Below are positions 8,605-16,520 of a stretch of DNA of 64,000 nucleotides, piece by piece. A program made the position numbers and the translations under genes. Below the pieces are notes generated by a model. It had not been told where the DNA came from. It ran no database searches and worked only from the letters and a program-made list of their open reading frames with translations. How positions within the stretch are numbered: the stretch's first letter is position 1; every line of letters starts with the position of its first letter. The stretch lies in contig NZ_PCPZ01000001.1 in assembly GCF_002979865.1 (NCBI RefSeq), positions 1,054,001 through 1,118,000 of the forward strand, given 5' to 3'. The stretch comes from Arthrobacter sp. MYb214 (GTDB lineage: Bacteria; Actinomycetota; Actinomycetes; Actinomycetales; Micrococcaceae).

Positions 8605-9338
8605 GCTGCAGGCAGGCTTTTGGCCCTCTTGGCGATCCACCAGAAGATCACCAGCTGGAGCACCAGTACGATAGCCGAGATGCCGGCATCGCCCCATCCC
8701 ATCGAATACCCAGCCTGCAAGGTCCCGATTCCACTGGCTACTGGGTAGAACAGCGGCCACAACACCGCGAGGTTGCGCATCATGGCAAAGGCAATCGCGA
8801 ACAAGATCGCGAAAACACCGAATCCTGCTGCAGCTGCCACCGGAACCGAACCGAGGTGCTGAACCATGAAGCCGAGGCCAGTCAGCGCAATAGCTGGCAA
8901 CCATCCGAAAGCGCGTTCCCACCGCAGATACAACCATCCAAAGACAAAGAACGGTTCCCACAAGACCAAGAAGTTCGCCGCCAGATGGCTTGCGATATCG
9001 GCGCCACTGGCGTTGGCCAAGGTGACCAGCTGGTAGGCGGACCCGGCACCCAGCACCAGGGAAATAGCGAGGGATGCCAGCAGGAGTTTTCTCGTGATCC
9101 CCACCCCTGCAAGAGTCTCTCGGCGCCGGTGCAGCACCGTCCAGAGAGGGACAAAGGTTCCGAAGACCAAAATGCCGAGCCAGAGAAAAAGGCTATCAAT
9201 CGCGGTCCCCGCGTAGTAGCACAGGGAAAACGCCAGCAACGTGGCCAAGGCAATGAGCGTATCGGCTTCAGGTCGCCACGCGAATGCACTCCGACGGTGA
9301 TCCATGGCTGTTTCAGATCGAGCAGAAAAAGCATTCAT
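8601..9338 (-). CDS. Multi-pass membrane protein, possibly CPBP-like
   Basis: A 245-residue protein with about seven hydrophobic helices. I chose the ATG at 9338, which has a GAGG element 11 bases upstream; the frame is open to 9422. The order of segments (WEPFFVFGWLYLRWER, then LTGLGFMVQHLG, then AVLWPLFYPVASG) loosely follows the three motifs of CPBP/Abi intramembrane proteases, but the diagnostic Glu-Glu pair is only a single Glu followed by Pro. It is therefore either a divergent CPBP relative without protease activity or an unrelated membrane protein. It diverges from the operon at 9489. Confidence 0.5.
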   Translation of the reverse strand: MNAFSARSETAMDHRRSAFAWRPEADTLIALATLLAFSLCYYAGTAIDSLFLWLGILVFGTFVPLWTVLHRRRETLAGVGITRKLLLASLAISLVLGAGSAYQLVTLANASGADIASHLAANFLVLWEPFFVFGWLYLRWERAFGWLPAIALTGLGFMVQHLGSVPVAAAAGFGVFAILFAIAFAMMRNLAVLWPLFYPVASGIGTLQAGYSMGWGDAGISAIVLVLQLVIFWWIAKRAKSLPAA

Positions 9339-9453
9339 GTTGACGTGCCTCGGTGCCGTGGGTGGTTTAGCTGGCTCCGTCCGAGAATAGCAGTTCCTCA
9401 ACCGTCCGATCATAAAAAGCATGAACAGATACGGAATTGAAACAAAATACTAC

Positions 9454-9478
9454 TTGCAAATATTGCAACTAGTTGCAA
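9454..9478. promoter_or_regulatory. Candidate operator: three TTGCAA hexamers, including a 16-bp palindrome
   Basis: TTGCAA occurs at 9454, 9463 and 9473. The last two, with CTAG between, form a perfect 16-bp palindrome (9463-9478, TTGCAACTAGTTGCAA). It ends 10 bases before the ATG of the operon whose second gene encodes a winged-helix regulator, which suggests autoregulation. A TTGAAA at 9437-9442 could be the -35 element. Confidence 0.6.
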
Positions 9479-9488
9479 AGATTGAGGC

Positions 9489-9920
9489 ATGAGCCAAGAT
9501 TCCAGTTCATCCACCCCGCTATCGCCCGGCAAGGCGCAGCAACTGCTGGGCTCGGTCCCCCACCGCCCCCGCCGAGAACTCAAGGCCGTCGATCATGCGA
9601 TAGCGATCTTGGTCGTTGCCGCATCATTGGCGGCAGGACTGCTGGCGCTGTCCGGATACGGATGGATCGCCGTAGCGCCAGCAATCATTGCCTTATTGTC
9701 AGCGAATCACTGGTTCGCTGCGCGGCAGCGCCGCATCAATGAACCGCGTTATCCCGGTGCCCGCACGATCCTGGCCATTTTTGCCACCTGGTTGCTCCTG
9801 CCTATTTGGCGAAGCATCGTCCATCATGAAACCGCACCTTGGCCTGAAGCGCTGCTGCTGGGAGGCTTCGCACCGATGCTGTGGCTTGGCTACTATCTCT
9901 TCCTGTTAATTCGGCGCTGA
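9489..9920 (+). CDS. Small membrane protein, first gene of a regulator operon
   Basis: A 143-residue protein with a Ser/Pro-rich N-terminus and four hydrophobic helices: AIAILVVAASLAAGLLAL, WIAVAPAIIALLSA, ILAIFATWLLLPIW and LLLGGFAPMLWLGYYLFLLI. No known family was recognised. A GAGG sits only one base before the ATG, too close for ideal initiation, and the palindromic operator lies just upstream, so the mRNA leader must be very short. The stop is 5 bases before the winged-helix regulator start, which implies one transcript and a shared role, possibly in sensing at the membrane. Confidence 0.65.
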   Translation: MSQDSSSSTPLSPGKAQQLLGSVPHRPRRELKAVDHAIAILVVAASLAAGLLALSGYGWIAVAPAIIALLSANHWFAARQRRINEPRYPGARTILAIFATWLLLPIWRSIVHHETAPWPEALLLGGFAPMLWLGYYLFLLIRR

Positions 9921-9925
9921 GCTCC

Positions 9926-10213
9926 ATGAATTACCAAGAACTTGATCCCTTGCTTCTGGCGCCCAAAAGATTCGTTACGCTGGCGCATCTGAGCCAAGTA
10001 GAACAGGCGGATTTCGCTGGACTCCAAGCAGCCACGGGGCTGTCCACCGCCGACCTTTCAAAGATCCTCAAGGATCTGGAAAATCGTGAACTAATCCACC
10101 TGTCAAAGGAACGCAAAGACCGCTACGGCATCACCCTCGTGTGCCTGTCGGAGAGTGGCCAGCGCACCTTCAAGAAACTGATGAAAACTCTCAACCGTAT
10201 TGCGGGAGAATAG
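9926..10213 (+). CDS. Winged-helix (MarR/HTH_34-like) transcriptional regulator
   Basis: A 95-residue DNA-binding protein. The sequence LLLAPKRFVTLAHL followed by LQAATGLSTADLSKILKDLENRELIHLSKE is a winged helix-turn-helix with the recognition helix at about residues 43-58, and the wing follows (DRYGITLVCLSESGQRTF). The size and layout match single-domain PF13601-type regulators, which are often encoded beside small membrane proteins. I placed the start at ATG 9926 (MNYQELDP), just after the preceding stop. It is the likely ligand of the TTGCAA palindrome upstream of 9489. Confidence 0.75.
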   Translation: MNYQELDPLLLAPKRFVTLAHLSQVEQADFAGLQAATGLSTADLSKILKDLENRELIHLSKERKDRYGITLVCLSESGQRTFKKLMKTLNRIAGE

Positions 10214-10254
10214 TGCGGGGCACCTGATGCCTTCACGCTTCAAGGAAAGAACTC

Positions 10255-10872
10255 ATGAAACTCGTTATTATCGGTGGCAACAGCGGAACCGGCGCTGCGC
10301 TGGCTAAACTCGCTCGCCAGGCATCCCATGAAGTTACCGTCGTCTCGCGAAGCGGTTCCCGCACCGCGCATGGGCAAATAAATCAGCTCAACGGCGATGC
10401 CTCTGATCCTGAATTCGCGGTGCAGGCGATTGCCGGCGCCGACGCCGTAGCTATCACCGTGGGTGGCAGCAAGGGAAGGAAAAATGCCCGCACCAGCGTG
10501 ACACGCAGTGTTATCCACGCGATGCAGGCGAACGGTCCCCAGCGCCTGCTGATCCAGTCTTCCCTGGGCGCCGGAAACTCCGGTTCGCAACTTCCCGGCG
10601 TCATCGGTCTCATCTCCAAAATGCTATTGGCCAAGCCTTTGGCCGACCACACCGAGCAGGAAAAGCTAGTGGAAGATTCTGGCTTGGATTGGAGCATTGT
10701 GCGCCCCACCGGATTGGGCAGCAAGCCTGCCCTCGGCAAGTGGACCGCACTGCAAGTTGGTGAACCAGGCCGGCTGGGTGGAAGCATCACGCGTGATGAT
10801 CTTGCCGCGTTCATGCTCGAAACACTTCAAAGCAACCAGAGCATCAGCAAGGCCTACGGCATCAGCAACTAA
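10255..10872 (+). CDS. NAD(P)-binding atypical SDR (NmrA/NAD_binding_10 type)
   Basis: A 205-residue protein with an N-terminal Rossmann motif MKLVIIGGNSGTGAALAKLA (GGxxGTG, residues 7-13). It has LIQSSLGAGN near 101 and DWSIVRPTGLG near 145, typical of NAD(P)H-binding NmrA-like epimerase relatives that lack the classical Tyr-Lys catalysis. A good AAGGAAAGA ribosome-binding site precedes the ATG by 4-5 bases. It lies 41 bp after the winged-helix gene in the same direction and probably belongs to that operon, giving the regulator an oxidoreductase target. Confidence 0.8.
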   Translation: MKLVIIGGNSGTGAALAKLARQASHEVTVVSRSGSRTAHGQINQLNGDASDPEFAVQAIAGADAVAITVGGSKGRKNARTSVTRSVIHAMQANGPQRLLIQSSLGAGNSGSQLPGVIGLISKMLLAKPLADHTEQEKLVEDSGLDWSIVRPTGLGSKPALGKWTALQVGEPGRLGGSITRDDLAAFMLETLQSNQSISKAYGISN

Positions 10873-11099
10873 TTCGGCTGCGGAAAGCCAGGGGCCCTTG
10901 ACACCCGTTTGGTGCGGGCCAGTCCCGGCAATGCCGGAGCCTGCCGCCAAGGCTAAATACCCTGACGGCAGATTTTCCAACTATTCACAGAACACAAATG
11001 TCCTGAGAGGTGCCGGGCTGTGCCCGGGTTGCCGTTCCTCGATGCAACCAGCGTGCGGCCGTCGCCCGCCTGGCGCGCACTGCCTGATCCGGGGAAGGC

Positions 11100-11861
11100 C
11101 TAGAGCCAAGCTCCGAGCTGCTTGCCGGACATCTCCGCCAACCACATTTGCCACAGCGGTCCGAAGCTCACGCGACGAACCCCTAGCTCACGCAAGGCTG
11201 CGAGGTCACCGGCCGGGTGCGCGTTGACTGGGTGGGCCGTCACGTTCACCGGAATGCTGACTGCTTGCACGACCTGAGCAACCTGATCGGCATTGGCCAG
11301 GGCCACCGGATACACGCTACGCGCACCAGCCTGCTCCATCAGCTTGATGCGCTCGATTGCCTCGCCCAGCGGGTCTGCGAACTTATCGGCCAGCTTCACT
11401 GCATCGGTGCGTCCGTTGATCACGAATTCGATGCCTGCTGCATCTGCTGCTTGGCGGACGCCGTTAATGTAGTCCGCATGCTCATGGCGTTCACGGACAC
11501 GGCCGCCTTCACGGTGGAGAACATCTTCGATATTCACGCCGACAGCGCCCGCTGCCGCAACGCGTTCGAAGAGTTCCTTCGGATCCAGGCCGTAGCCGGA
11601 TTCAACGTCAGCGCTGACCGGCACATCGACACTGCTGGTGATTCGCTGAACCGCGGCCAGATAGTCTGCGAAGTCCATCTTCTCGCCATCTTCACTGCCC
11701 AAGGCATCGGCGACGGGGTGGCTTCCGACAGTCAGCGAGGCGAAGCCAGCGGATGCCGCGATGTTGGCGCTGAAGGCATCCCACACGGTTGGCATGACCA
11801 GCAGTTCACCTGAGGCGTGCTGCTTGGCGAGGTTCTGGGCGAGAGCTGAAATTTCAGTCAA
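11100..11861 (-). CDS. Isocitrate lyase/PEP mutase superfamily protein
   Basis: A 253-residue TIM-barrel protein. The start is a TTG with AGGAGAT five bases upstream. Superfamily landmarks are MPTVWDAFSANIAASAGF (about residues 23-40), VPVSADVESGYG (about 80-91; the metal-binding D-x-E-x-G-Y-G), VGVNIEDV (about 108) and FVINGRTDA (about 146). The classical KKCGH of isocitrate lyase is absent; the equivalent loop reads LHREGGRV, as in the oxaloacetase/carboxyphosphonoenolpyruvate-mutase-like branch. Activity on a 2-hydroxy or phosphono acid is possible but not determinable. It stands alone. Confidence 0.82.
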   Translation of the reverse strand: MTEISALAQNLAKQHASGELLVMPTVWDAFSANIAASAGFASLTVGSHPVADALGSEDGEKMDFADYLAAVQRITSSVDVPVSADVESGYGLDPKELFERVAAAGAVGVNIEDVLHREGGRVRERHEHADYINGVRQAADAAGIEFVINGRTDAVKLADKFADPLGEAIERIKLMEQAGARSVYPVALANADQVAQVVQAVSIPVNVTAHPVNAHPAGDLAALRELGVRRVSFGPLWQMWLAEMSGKQLGAWL

Positions 11862-11990
11862 GGATATCTCCTAGAGTCGTGACGGAATCCACCCAGTCTA
11901 CGGCTCGGAGTCCACGATGGAAACAACTGGAAGATGAACTCCCAGGATTCGGCATGAGCGCTGGAACCAGGCATCATTTCAATCCTATTG

Positions 11991-12467
11991 CTACTTGCCA
12001 GGTAGCGGTTTAACCATGGTCAAGCAGGGCGTCCCAGCTCCCCAGAGGCTAGTTTCCTCCAGGGGAAGGAAGCCCTGCTTTTCATAGAATCGCCGAGTTT
12101 TCGCGTAGCCGGCATCCGGGTGCGAAGGACCCAGGGTCTTGACCTGCAAGAGCTGCACTCCGCCGGCGAGCGCCTCGGCTTCAATGGCTGCGCACAAAGC
12201 CGAACCGATTCCACCGCCGTGGTATCCACGGTCGACCACCATCAGATGGATCTCAACGGAGTGGTGGTAGTGCCGTTCTGCCAAGAGCACACCGAGCACT
12301 GCGCCTTGGGCATTGCGAACGGTCCAGGTTTCCTTGGTCCGCGCGGACTGGATGTACTCTGCGTTTGATTCAGGTTGGCCAAACCATTCAGGAACGGTGG
12401 CAAGCAACCGCGCAACGTCGTCTGGCACGGGATGGTCCCTGGTTGCTGCAAAGCTGGATTGTTCCAC
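11991..12467 (-). CDS. GNAT family N-acetyltransferase
   Basis: A 158-residue acetyltransferase with a GTG start preceded by GGAG six bases upstream. Motif A is VDRGYHGGGIGSALCAAIEAEA (about residues 77-98; the G-x-G-x-G/A loop), and motif B is KTRRFYEKQGFLPLEE (about 123-138). The C-terminus (CLTMVKPL) resembles the YhcW/YitI-type GNATs that act on small molecules. It is the upstream gene's close neighbour (28 bp after the VOC gene at 12496-12882) and may be co-transcribed with it. Confidence 0.82.
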   Translation of the reverse strand: MEQSSFAATRDHPVPDDVARLLATVPEWFGQPESNAEYIQSARTKETWTVRNAQGAVLGVLLAERHYHHSVEIHLMVVDRGYHGGGIGSALCAAIEAEALAGGVQLLQVKTLGPSHPDAGYAKTRRFYEKQGFLPLEETSLWGAGTPCLTMVKPLPGK

Positions 12468-12495
12468 GATGGCTCCTGACCGGATAGTACTTGCG

Positions 12496-12882
12496 CTAGC
12501 TAGATGGGGTCATGATTTCCAGACGATTCCCGAAACCGTCGCGGGCATGGAACCGCAGATATCCTTCAAAGGTTTCGCGCTCTGCCCAAGACAGTTCATA
12601 GCCCATGGAATCGATACGGCCAGCGAGGGTTTCCCACTCCTCTACCGAGTCGCAGACCATTCCAGGATGCGCTTTCTTGGCTGGAATGAATGGATCGTCT
12701 ATGCCCAGATGGATTTCCGCCACAACGGCATCTGCGTTGAAAGCGCGGAACCAGCAACCTCCCCTGCCGGCAAGGGAAGGCGGCTTGGGGACTTCGCCTA
12801 GGCCCAGGGCTTCACCGTAGAACCGGCGGGCTTCAGCTTCCTGGCCGCGTGGCATCGGCAACTGAACGTGATGGAGTCTCAT
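12496..12882 (-). CDS. VOC family (glyoxalase/dioxygenase-like) protein
   Basis: A 128-residue single VOC pair. It starts MRLHHVQLPMPRGQEAEARR and ends YLRFHARDGFGNRLEIMTP, the usual R-D-P/G-x-G-N-x-x-E-x closure, with one metal-type His at residue 4 or 5 and a Glu near the end. An upstream in-frame start at 12912 exists, but an AGGAAGG element sits at the right distance from the ATG at 12882. Related proteins are annotated as glyoxalases or bleomycin-type resistance proteins; the substrate cannot be called. Confidence 0.8.
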   Translation of the reverse strand: MRLHHVQLPMPRGQEAEARRFYGEALGLGEVPKPPSLAGRGGCWFRAFNADAVVAEIHLGIDDPFIPAKKAHPGMVCDSVEEWETLAGRIDSMGYELSWAERETFEGYLRFHARDGFGNRLEIMTPSS

Positions 12883-12938
12883 CTGGGCCTTCCTCGTCAC
12901 TGTTGCTGCCAATATACCTGCAAGGAGACTGCCCAGGG

Positions 12939-13472
12939 CTAGGTTCGGCCAATATTGAAGATCAGGGTTTCAGCCCGTGCGGCGTCACTGTCTGGATCTT
13001 CAACCCGGCGTCCTTCCAGCTTGAATCCGGTCTTTTCAAGGACTCGGATGGAAGCTGCGTTTCTCGCATCGCAGGTTGCACTGATCCGTTCCAAACCAAG
13101 ATCCTCGAATCCCCGACGGAGCAGGAGTCCAGCGGTTTCGGCGGCGTATCCGTTTCCCCAGTATTCTCGATTCAGGGTGTAGCCGATCTCCCCTGCCTTG
13201 GCTTTCCGGTCGGTGACCCACACCGACGCTGAACCGATGAGAACATCACCGAGCATGACCGCCTGCAGGACCCTATGCGGTTGCTCGAGCAGTGCATCGG
13301 CGAGAAATTCCCGGGTGTCGGCCAGTTGGTTGGGTCCCCATGTCGAGTACTGGCACACCACTGGGTCAGCGGCAAAGGCATGGATTGCAGGCAAGTCCTG
13401 CGGTTGAAAATCAGCCAAGCGTATTCCGTGCCCAGCGGTACTCCTGCCGCTGGCTGCCTGAGCATCGCGCAT
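12939..13472 (-). CDS. GNAT N-acetyltransferase, RimJ/RimL type
   Basis: A 177-residue acetyltransferase. A strong GGAGAAAT site precedes the ATG at 13472; the longer open frame to 13811 runs antisense into the HesB-like gene and is rejected. RimJ/RimL hallmarks are GEIGYTLNREYWGNGYAAETAGLLL (about residues 93-117) and NAASIRVLEKTGFKLEGR (about 140-157). Members acetylate N-terminal amines of ribosomal proteins or small amines. It is the third of three minus-strand genes with short gaps, but each has its own ribosome-binding site. Confidence 0.85.
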   Translation of the reverse strand: MRDAQAASGRSTAGHGIRLADFQPQDLPAIHAFAADPVVCQYSTWGPNQLADTREFLADALLEQPHRVLQAVMLGDVLIGSASVWVTDRKAKAGEIGYTLNREYWGNGYAAETAGLLLRRGFEDLGLERISATCDARNAASIRVLEKTGFKLEGRRVEDPDSDAARAETLIFNIGRT

Positions 13473-13653
13473 TATTTCTCCTTTGCAGGGTAACGCCAGT
13501 CTATGTGTTGGGGCGAACCCTATCGGGCTGGCGGGGTTCAAGTCCAAGCATGTTGCGCAGCTGTTAAGCGGTGTTGAGATTCGTTGCGTTTTTTGGAATC
13601 GTGGCACCCACATGCCCTGAACTTGGTATGTCCTCAACCGGAAGGAGAGCCTC

Positions 13654-13947
13654 GTGCTCGCACTGACCGACCAAGCAGCATCGATCGTGACCGCGATCGT
13701 CACCAACCAGGCCGAGGAAGAAACCGCTGGTCTGCGCATCATGCAGGCAGACAGCACCCACCCGGAAGATGCCGCTTTCGGCCTGCAGATTGTCCCCGCT
13801 CCCGAAAGCACCGACGGCGTCGTGGCTTCCGAAGGCAGCCCAGTCTACGTGGATGAAGCGATTGCCGACGCTTTGGAGGGCAAAGTACTCGACGCGGCGG
13901 TGGATGAGCAGGGTGGCGTAAGCTTCCAGCTCCTTGAGCAGGGCTAA
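13654..13947 (+). CDS. HesB/IscA-like fold protein lacking cysteines
   Basis: A 97-residue protein with a GTG start and GAAGGAG eight bases upstream. The pattern MLALTDQAASIVTAIVTNQ, GLRIMQADS, FGLQIVPAPESTD and SPVYVDEAIADALEGKVLDA follows the A-type iron-sulfur carrier fold, and close actinobacterial relatives are annotated as HesB. However, there is no cysteine anywhere in the sequence, so the three Cys ligands of IscA/HesB are all missing. It therefore cannot bind a cluster in the known way. A terminator hairpin follows at 13974. Confidence 0.75.
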   Translation: MLALTDQAASIVTAIVTNQAEEETAGLRIMQADSTHPEDAAFGLQIVPAPESTDGVVASEGSPVYVDEAIADALEGKVLDAAVDEQGGVSFQLLEQG

Positions 13948-13973
13948 TTCTGCACCCTGCCCTTTAGCTTTGG

Positions 13974-14007
13974 CTGCGGGGGTCGTCCTTCGGGACGGCC
14001 CCCGCAG
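13974..14007 (+). terminator. Hairpin terminator after the HesB-like gene
   Basis: CTGCGGGGGTCGTCC at 13974 pairs with GGACGGCCCCCGCAG ending at 14007 (one G-U pair) around a TTCG tetraloop. It begins 26 bases after the stop codon. No U-tract follows. Confidence 0.8.
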
Positions 14008-14128
14008 TTCGTTAACAATCTCACTGCACCGGTACGCTGGACGGATCATATTTGCAGGCCAGATGCCCCGCACCCTTGTATATTGCGACGCAGTGCGTCA
14101 TCGTTCAACTAAGGGAAAGGGGAAAGCA

Positions 14129-14707
14129 GTGGAAACGCGCGCGGTACGCAAACATGAGTGGGCGACGATTCCGAACGCCATCACGATTATTCGCTTTCTC
14201 CTGGTGGTTCCCATCGTCGGCTATTTGCTGGCCGATACCGAACCGGCACTGACAGCGGTTCTGCTTCTTGCCTTCGGCCTGAGCGACTGGGTTGACGGGT
14301 TTATTGCCCGCAAGTTCAATCAGGTTTCGCATCTGGGCGTCCTGCTGGATCCCATAGCTGATCGTTTGGGCATCGTGGCTATCGCGATCGCCCTGGTGGC
14401 CAATGGGGCGATCCCCTTATGGGTTGGCCTGGCCATTTTCATCACCGACCTGATCCTGCTGTGCACCTATTTCTTCTTGCGCCTGGGCTCCCCGCCGGCT
14501 TCCACGTGGCTGGGAAAGATCCGCACCGCCATCATGATGCTGGGGCTGGCCTGCGTGGCGTGTGGCAGGATCCCCGATTTTTCGGTGCTGGCAACCCCGG
14601 GCGTAGCCATTTTGACTGCCGGTACGGTGCTGCATTTATTTGTCGGCTTCGGCTATCTGCGCATCATGCGCGCTTCTGCCAAAGAGCAACGGACTACGGC
14701 CAGCTAG
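14129..14707 (+). CDS. CDP-alcohol phosphatidyltransferase (PgsA-like)
   Basis: A 192-residue membrane enzyme. The signature D-x2-D-G-x2-A-R-x8-G-x3-D-x3-D is intact as DWVDGFIARKF...HLGVLLDPIADRL (about residues 54-82). Five to six hydrophobic helices follow the family pattern. The likely product is phosphatidylglycerophosphate or a related phospholipid; a cardiolipin-synthase-like role is the alternative. The start is a GTG with AGGGGA nearby, giving METRAVRKHEW; the longer open frame begins inside the preceding gene. Its stop overlaps the convergent gene's stop by 4 bases. Confidence 0.85.
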   Translation: METRAVRKHEWATIPNAITIIRFLLVVPIVGYLLADTEPALTAVLLLAFGLSDWVDGFIARKFNQVSHLGVLLDPIADRLGIVAIAIALVANGAIPLWVGLAIFITDLILLCTYFFLRLGSPPASTWLGKIRTAIMMLGLACVACGRIPDFSVLATPGVAILTAGTVLHLFVGFGYLRIMRASAKEQRTTAS

Positions 14708-15231
14708 TCGCGGTTTTCCTGCTGCATTGCTCCGGCAAGGAGCGTCAGTTCGGGAATTCGCGGCTTCCACAAGGCTGCCCGGCAGGCAATCAGTTCCCTG
14801 AGCTGTGTTGAGGCCAGCTCATCAAGTGCCCGGATATAGTCGGGAACAATTTCGCGTGGCAGCCGCAACCCCATGGTCAGGTGCGGCGTCCACCGCGGTC
14901 CCCGCCCATCGGGATTCAGCGCGCTGATTTCCCGGGCTGCCATTTCCAAGGCATCCGTGGTTTCCAGCAGCCACGCAACCGTCTGCTTGCGCTTCGTGCC
15001 AAAGACAATAGTGCCCACCCGTTGGAAGCTCGCGGGGATGAGCGCAGGCAGTAATTCTGCCGCCCGCTGCGTCACGACCTCGCTCATGCTGGGCGAAAAG
15101 GTAATGGTGATATGCGGAGTCTGGTGTTGGGTGGGGAAGCCGCGCATCTCCAACTGGGCAAAGACCTCCTGCACTTGCTGCTCCTGCCCTGCTGGAAGGT
15201 GCAGCAAAATGTTGTCCGGGGACCTACTCAT
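14704..15231 (-). CDS. 2'-5' RNA ligase superfamily protein
   Basis: A 175-residue two-lobed phosphoesterase-fold protein. Both HxTx motifs are present: QTPHITITFS (about residue 40) and WTPHLTMGLR (about 116), the catalytic pair of LigT/2H phosphoesterases. Members act on 2',3'-cyclic phosphates or 2'-5' linkages in RNA. GAAGGAG lies seven bases before the ATG at 15231; a TTG at 15234 is the alternative. It overlaps the upstream GNAT gene's stop by 8 bases and is the last gene of the 16520-14704 operon. Confidence 0.82.
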   Translation of the reverse strand: MSRSPDNILLHLPAGQEQQVQEVFAQLEMRGFPTQHQTPHITITFSPSMSEVVTQRAAELLPALIPASFQRVGTIVFGTKRKQTVAWLLETTDALEMAAREISALNPDGRGPRWTPHLTMGLRLPREIVPDYIRALDELASTQLRELIACRAALWKPRIPELTLLAGAMQQENRD

Positions 15232-15769
15232 CAAGGTTCTCCTTCCTCATGCTGGTGATCGGGCGCGACCACGTGCGCGCCCATGACTGCTTGTCCCCCA
15301 CCGCGTAGGTGCTGATTTCTCCGGTCGGCGCATAACCAAGGCTCTTCCAGAACGGTTCAACTTCAGCAGCATTTGCATCGACTGTCGAAATCCGGCAGGC
15401 GGTGATCAACGGATGATCCTGGATCACATCGAGCACCGCTTCATGGATCTGCTTCCCCAGGCCCCGTCCGTGCCTGGCACCATCGACCATGAGCAATCCG
15501 ATGTAGACCGTATCTGGTCTGGGCCAGCCGACGATCAGATCCGCGAATCCGGCCAGTTCTTCGCCTTCCCATAGGCCAAGATCAATTTTCTGCTCGGATT
15601 GCGCCTTCGGTGGCAGGGCGCTCAATGCCTGAACTGCGGCGTCGGATGCGGGGCCGGCGCCGGTGACACGTTGGGAATATCCCGGGTTGCTTTCCATCAG
15701 CCGTTGCAGGCACGCTGAATGCTTGATGGAAAGCAGGGTAACCGGCAACTTGGAAGGTTGCCTATCCAT
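15224..15769 (-). CDS. GNAT family N-acetyltransferase
   Basis: A 181-residue acetyltransferase. Motif A reads IGLLMVDGARHGRGLGKQIHEAVL (about residues 90-113, with the RHGRGLG loop) and motif B is VEPFWKSLGYAPTGEI (about 139-154). It overlaps the methyltransferase upstream by 8 bases and the RNA ligase-like gene downstream by 8 bases, so all three are likely made from one mRNA with coupled translation. No substrate can be inferred. Confidence 0.83.
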   Translation of the reverse strand: MDRQPSKLPVTLLSIKHSACLQRLMESNPGYSQRVTGAGPASDAAVQALSALPPKAQSEQKIDLGLWEGEELAGFADLIVGWPRPDTVYIGLLMVDGARHGRGLGKQIHEAVLDVIQDHPLITACRISTVDANAAEVEPFWKSLGYAPTGEISTYAVGDKQSWARTWSRPITSMRKENLDE

Positions 15770-16520
15770 GAGCAGTTTCCCCGTCCACTCCCCTGATCGC
15801 TTCAGCTTCGAAGATCATCAGTGGTTGCTCTCCGTTGAAGCGGTTCTTCTGCCAGTCACCCCAAATTGCGCGAATATTGAACCCTGCGGCAACTAGATCT
15901 GCACTGATCTGCTCGGCGCTGCGGAAAGCCAGGTCCAGCTTTTCGACCAGTACTTCCTGCGAGTGCTCAATCTTGGCATAGGACGTCAAGCGCACGAGTC
16001 CCACGCTGGTTTCTTCCGCATCGCACCATTCGGTCAGCGGACCGAATTGCGTGTCCCGGGTTACTGCTTCTTCGTCATTCCATGTCTCCCAGGCGCGAGT
16101 CGATGGGTTCCTGCTTTCAAAGGCCAGCACGGCCCCGGTCGCCGCGGCAGCGCGTAGTTGTTCTAGGGTTTGCGCCCACTGCGGATCCGGGATGTGCTGG
16201 GCTACGTTGCCGGTCATCACCATCAGGTCAAAGGGTCCGCCGTCGATTGCCGAAGCGTCGCCGTCAATCCACGTGACTTGCTCAGCGTTGGGCCGTTGTC
16301 TGGCGTAGTCCATCATTACCGGTGAGGGGTCAACTCCAACGACAGTTCTTTGCGCAATGGCAAGCGTAATCGTCAAAAGGCCGGTGCCGGAGCCGAGATC
16401 CAGAATCCGGTTCGCTTTGGTTCCAGCCGCTAAGGCACGGTAATAGTCATGATCCGGTCCGTCGGGATTATCCGTATCGTAGAGCGCAATGAGTCGTGGA
16501 TCGTAGTCAGCGAAGCTCAC
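15762..16520 (-). CDS. Class I SAM-dependent methyltransferase
   Basis: A 252-residue methyltransferase. Motif I is RILDLGSGTGLLTITLA (about residues 38-54), the motif II acid is in TVVGVDPSPVMM (about 60-71) and motif IV is PFDLMVMTGNVAQHI (about 96-110). The C-terminal half is a mixed beta domain as in UbiE/bioC-like small-molecule methyltransferases. The start is a GTG at 16520 with no strong ribosome-binding site. It is the first gene of the three-gene minus-strand operon. Confidence 0.82.
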   Translation of the reverse strand: MSFADYDPRLIALYDTDNPDGPDHDYYRALAAGTKANRILDLGSGTGLLTITLAIAQRTVVGVDPSPVMMDYARQRPNAEQVTWIDGDASAIDGGPFDLMVMTGNVAQHIPDPQWAQTLEQLRAAAATGAVLAFESRNPSTRAWETWNDEEAVTRDTQFGPLTEWCDAEETSVGLVRLTSYAKIEHSQEVLVEKLDLAFRSAEQISADLVAAGFNIRAIWGDWQKNRFNGEQPLMIFEAEAIRGVDGETAHG

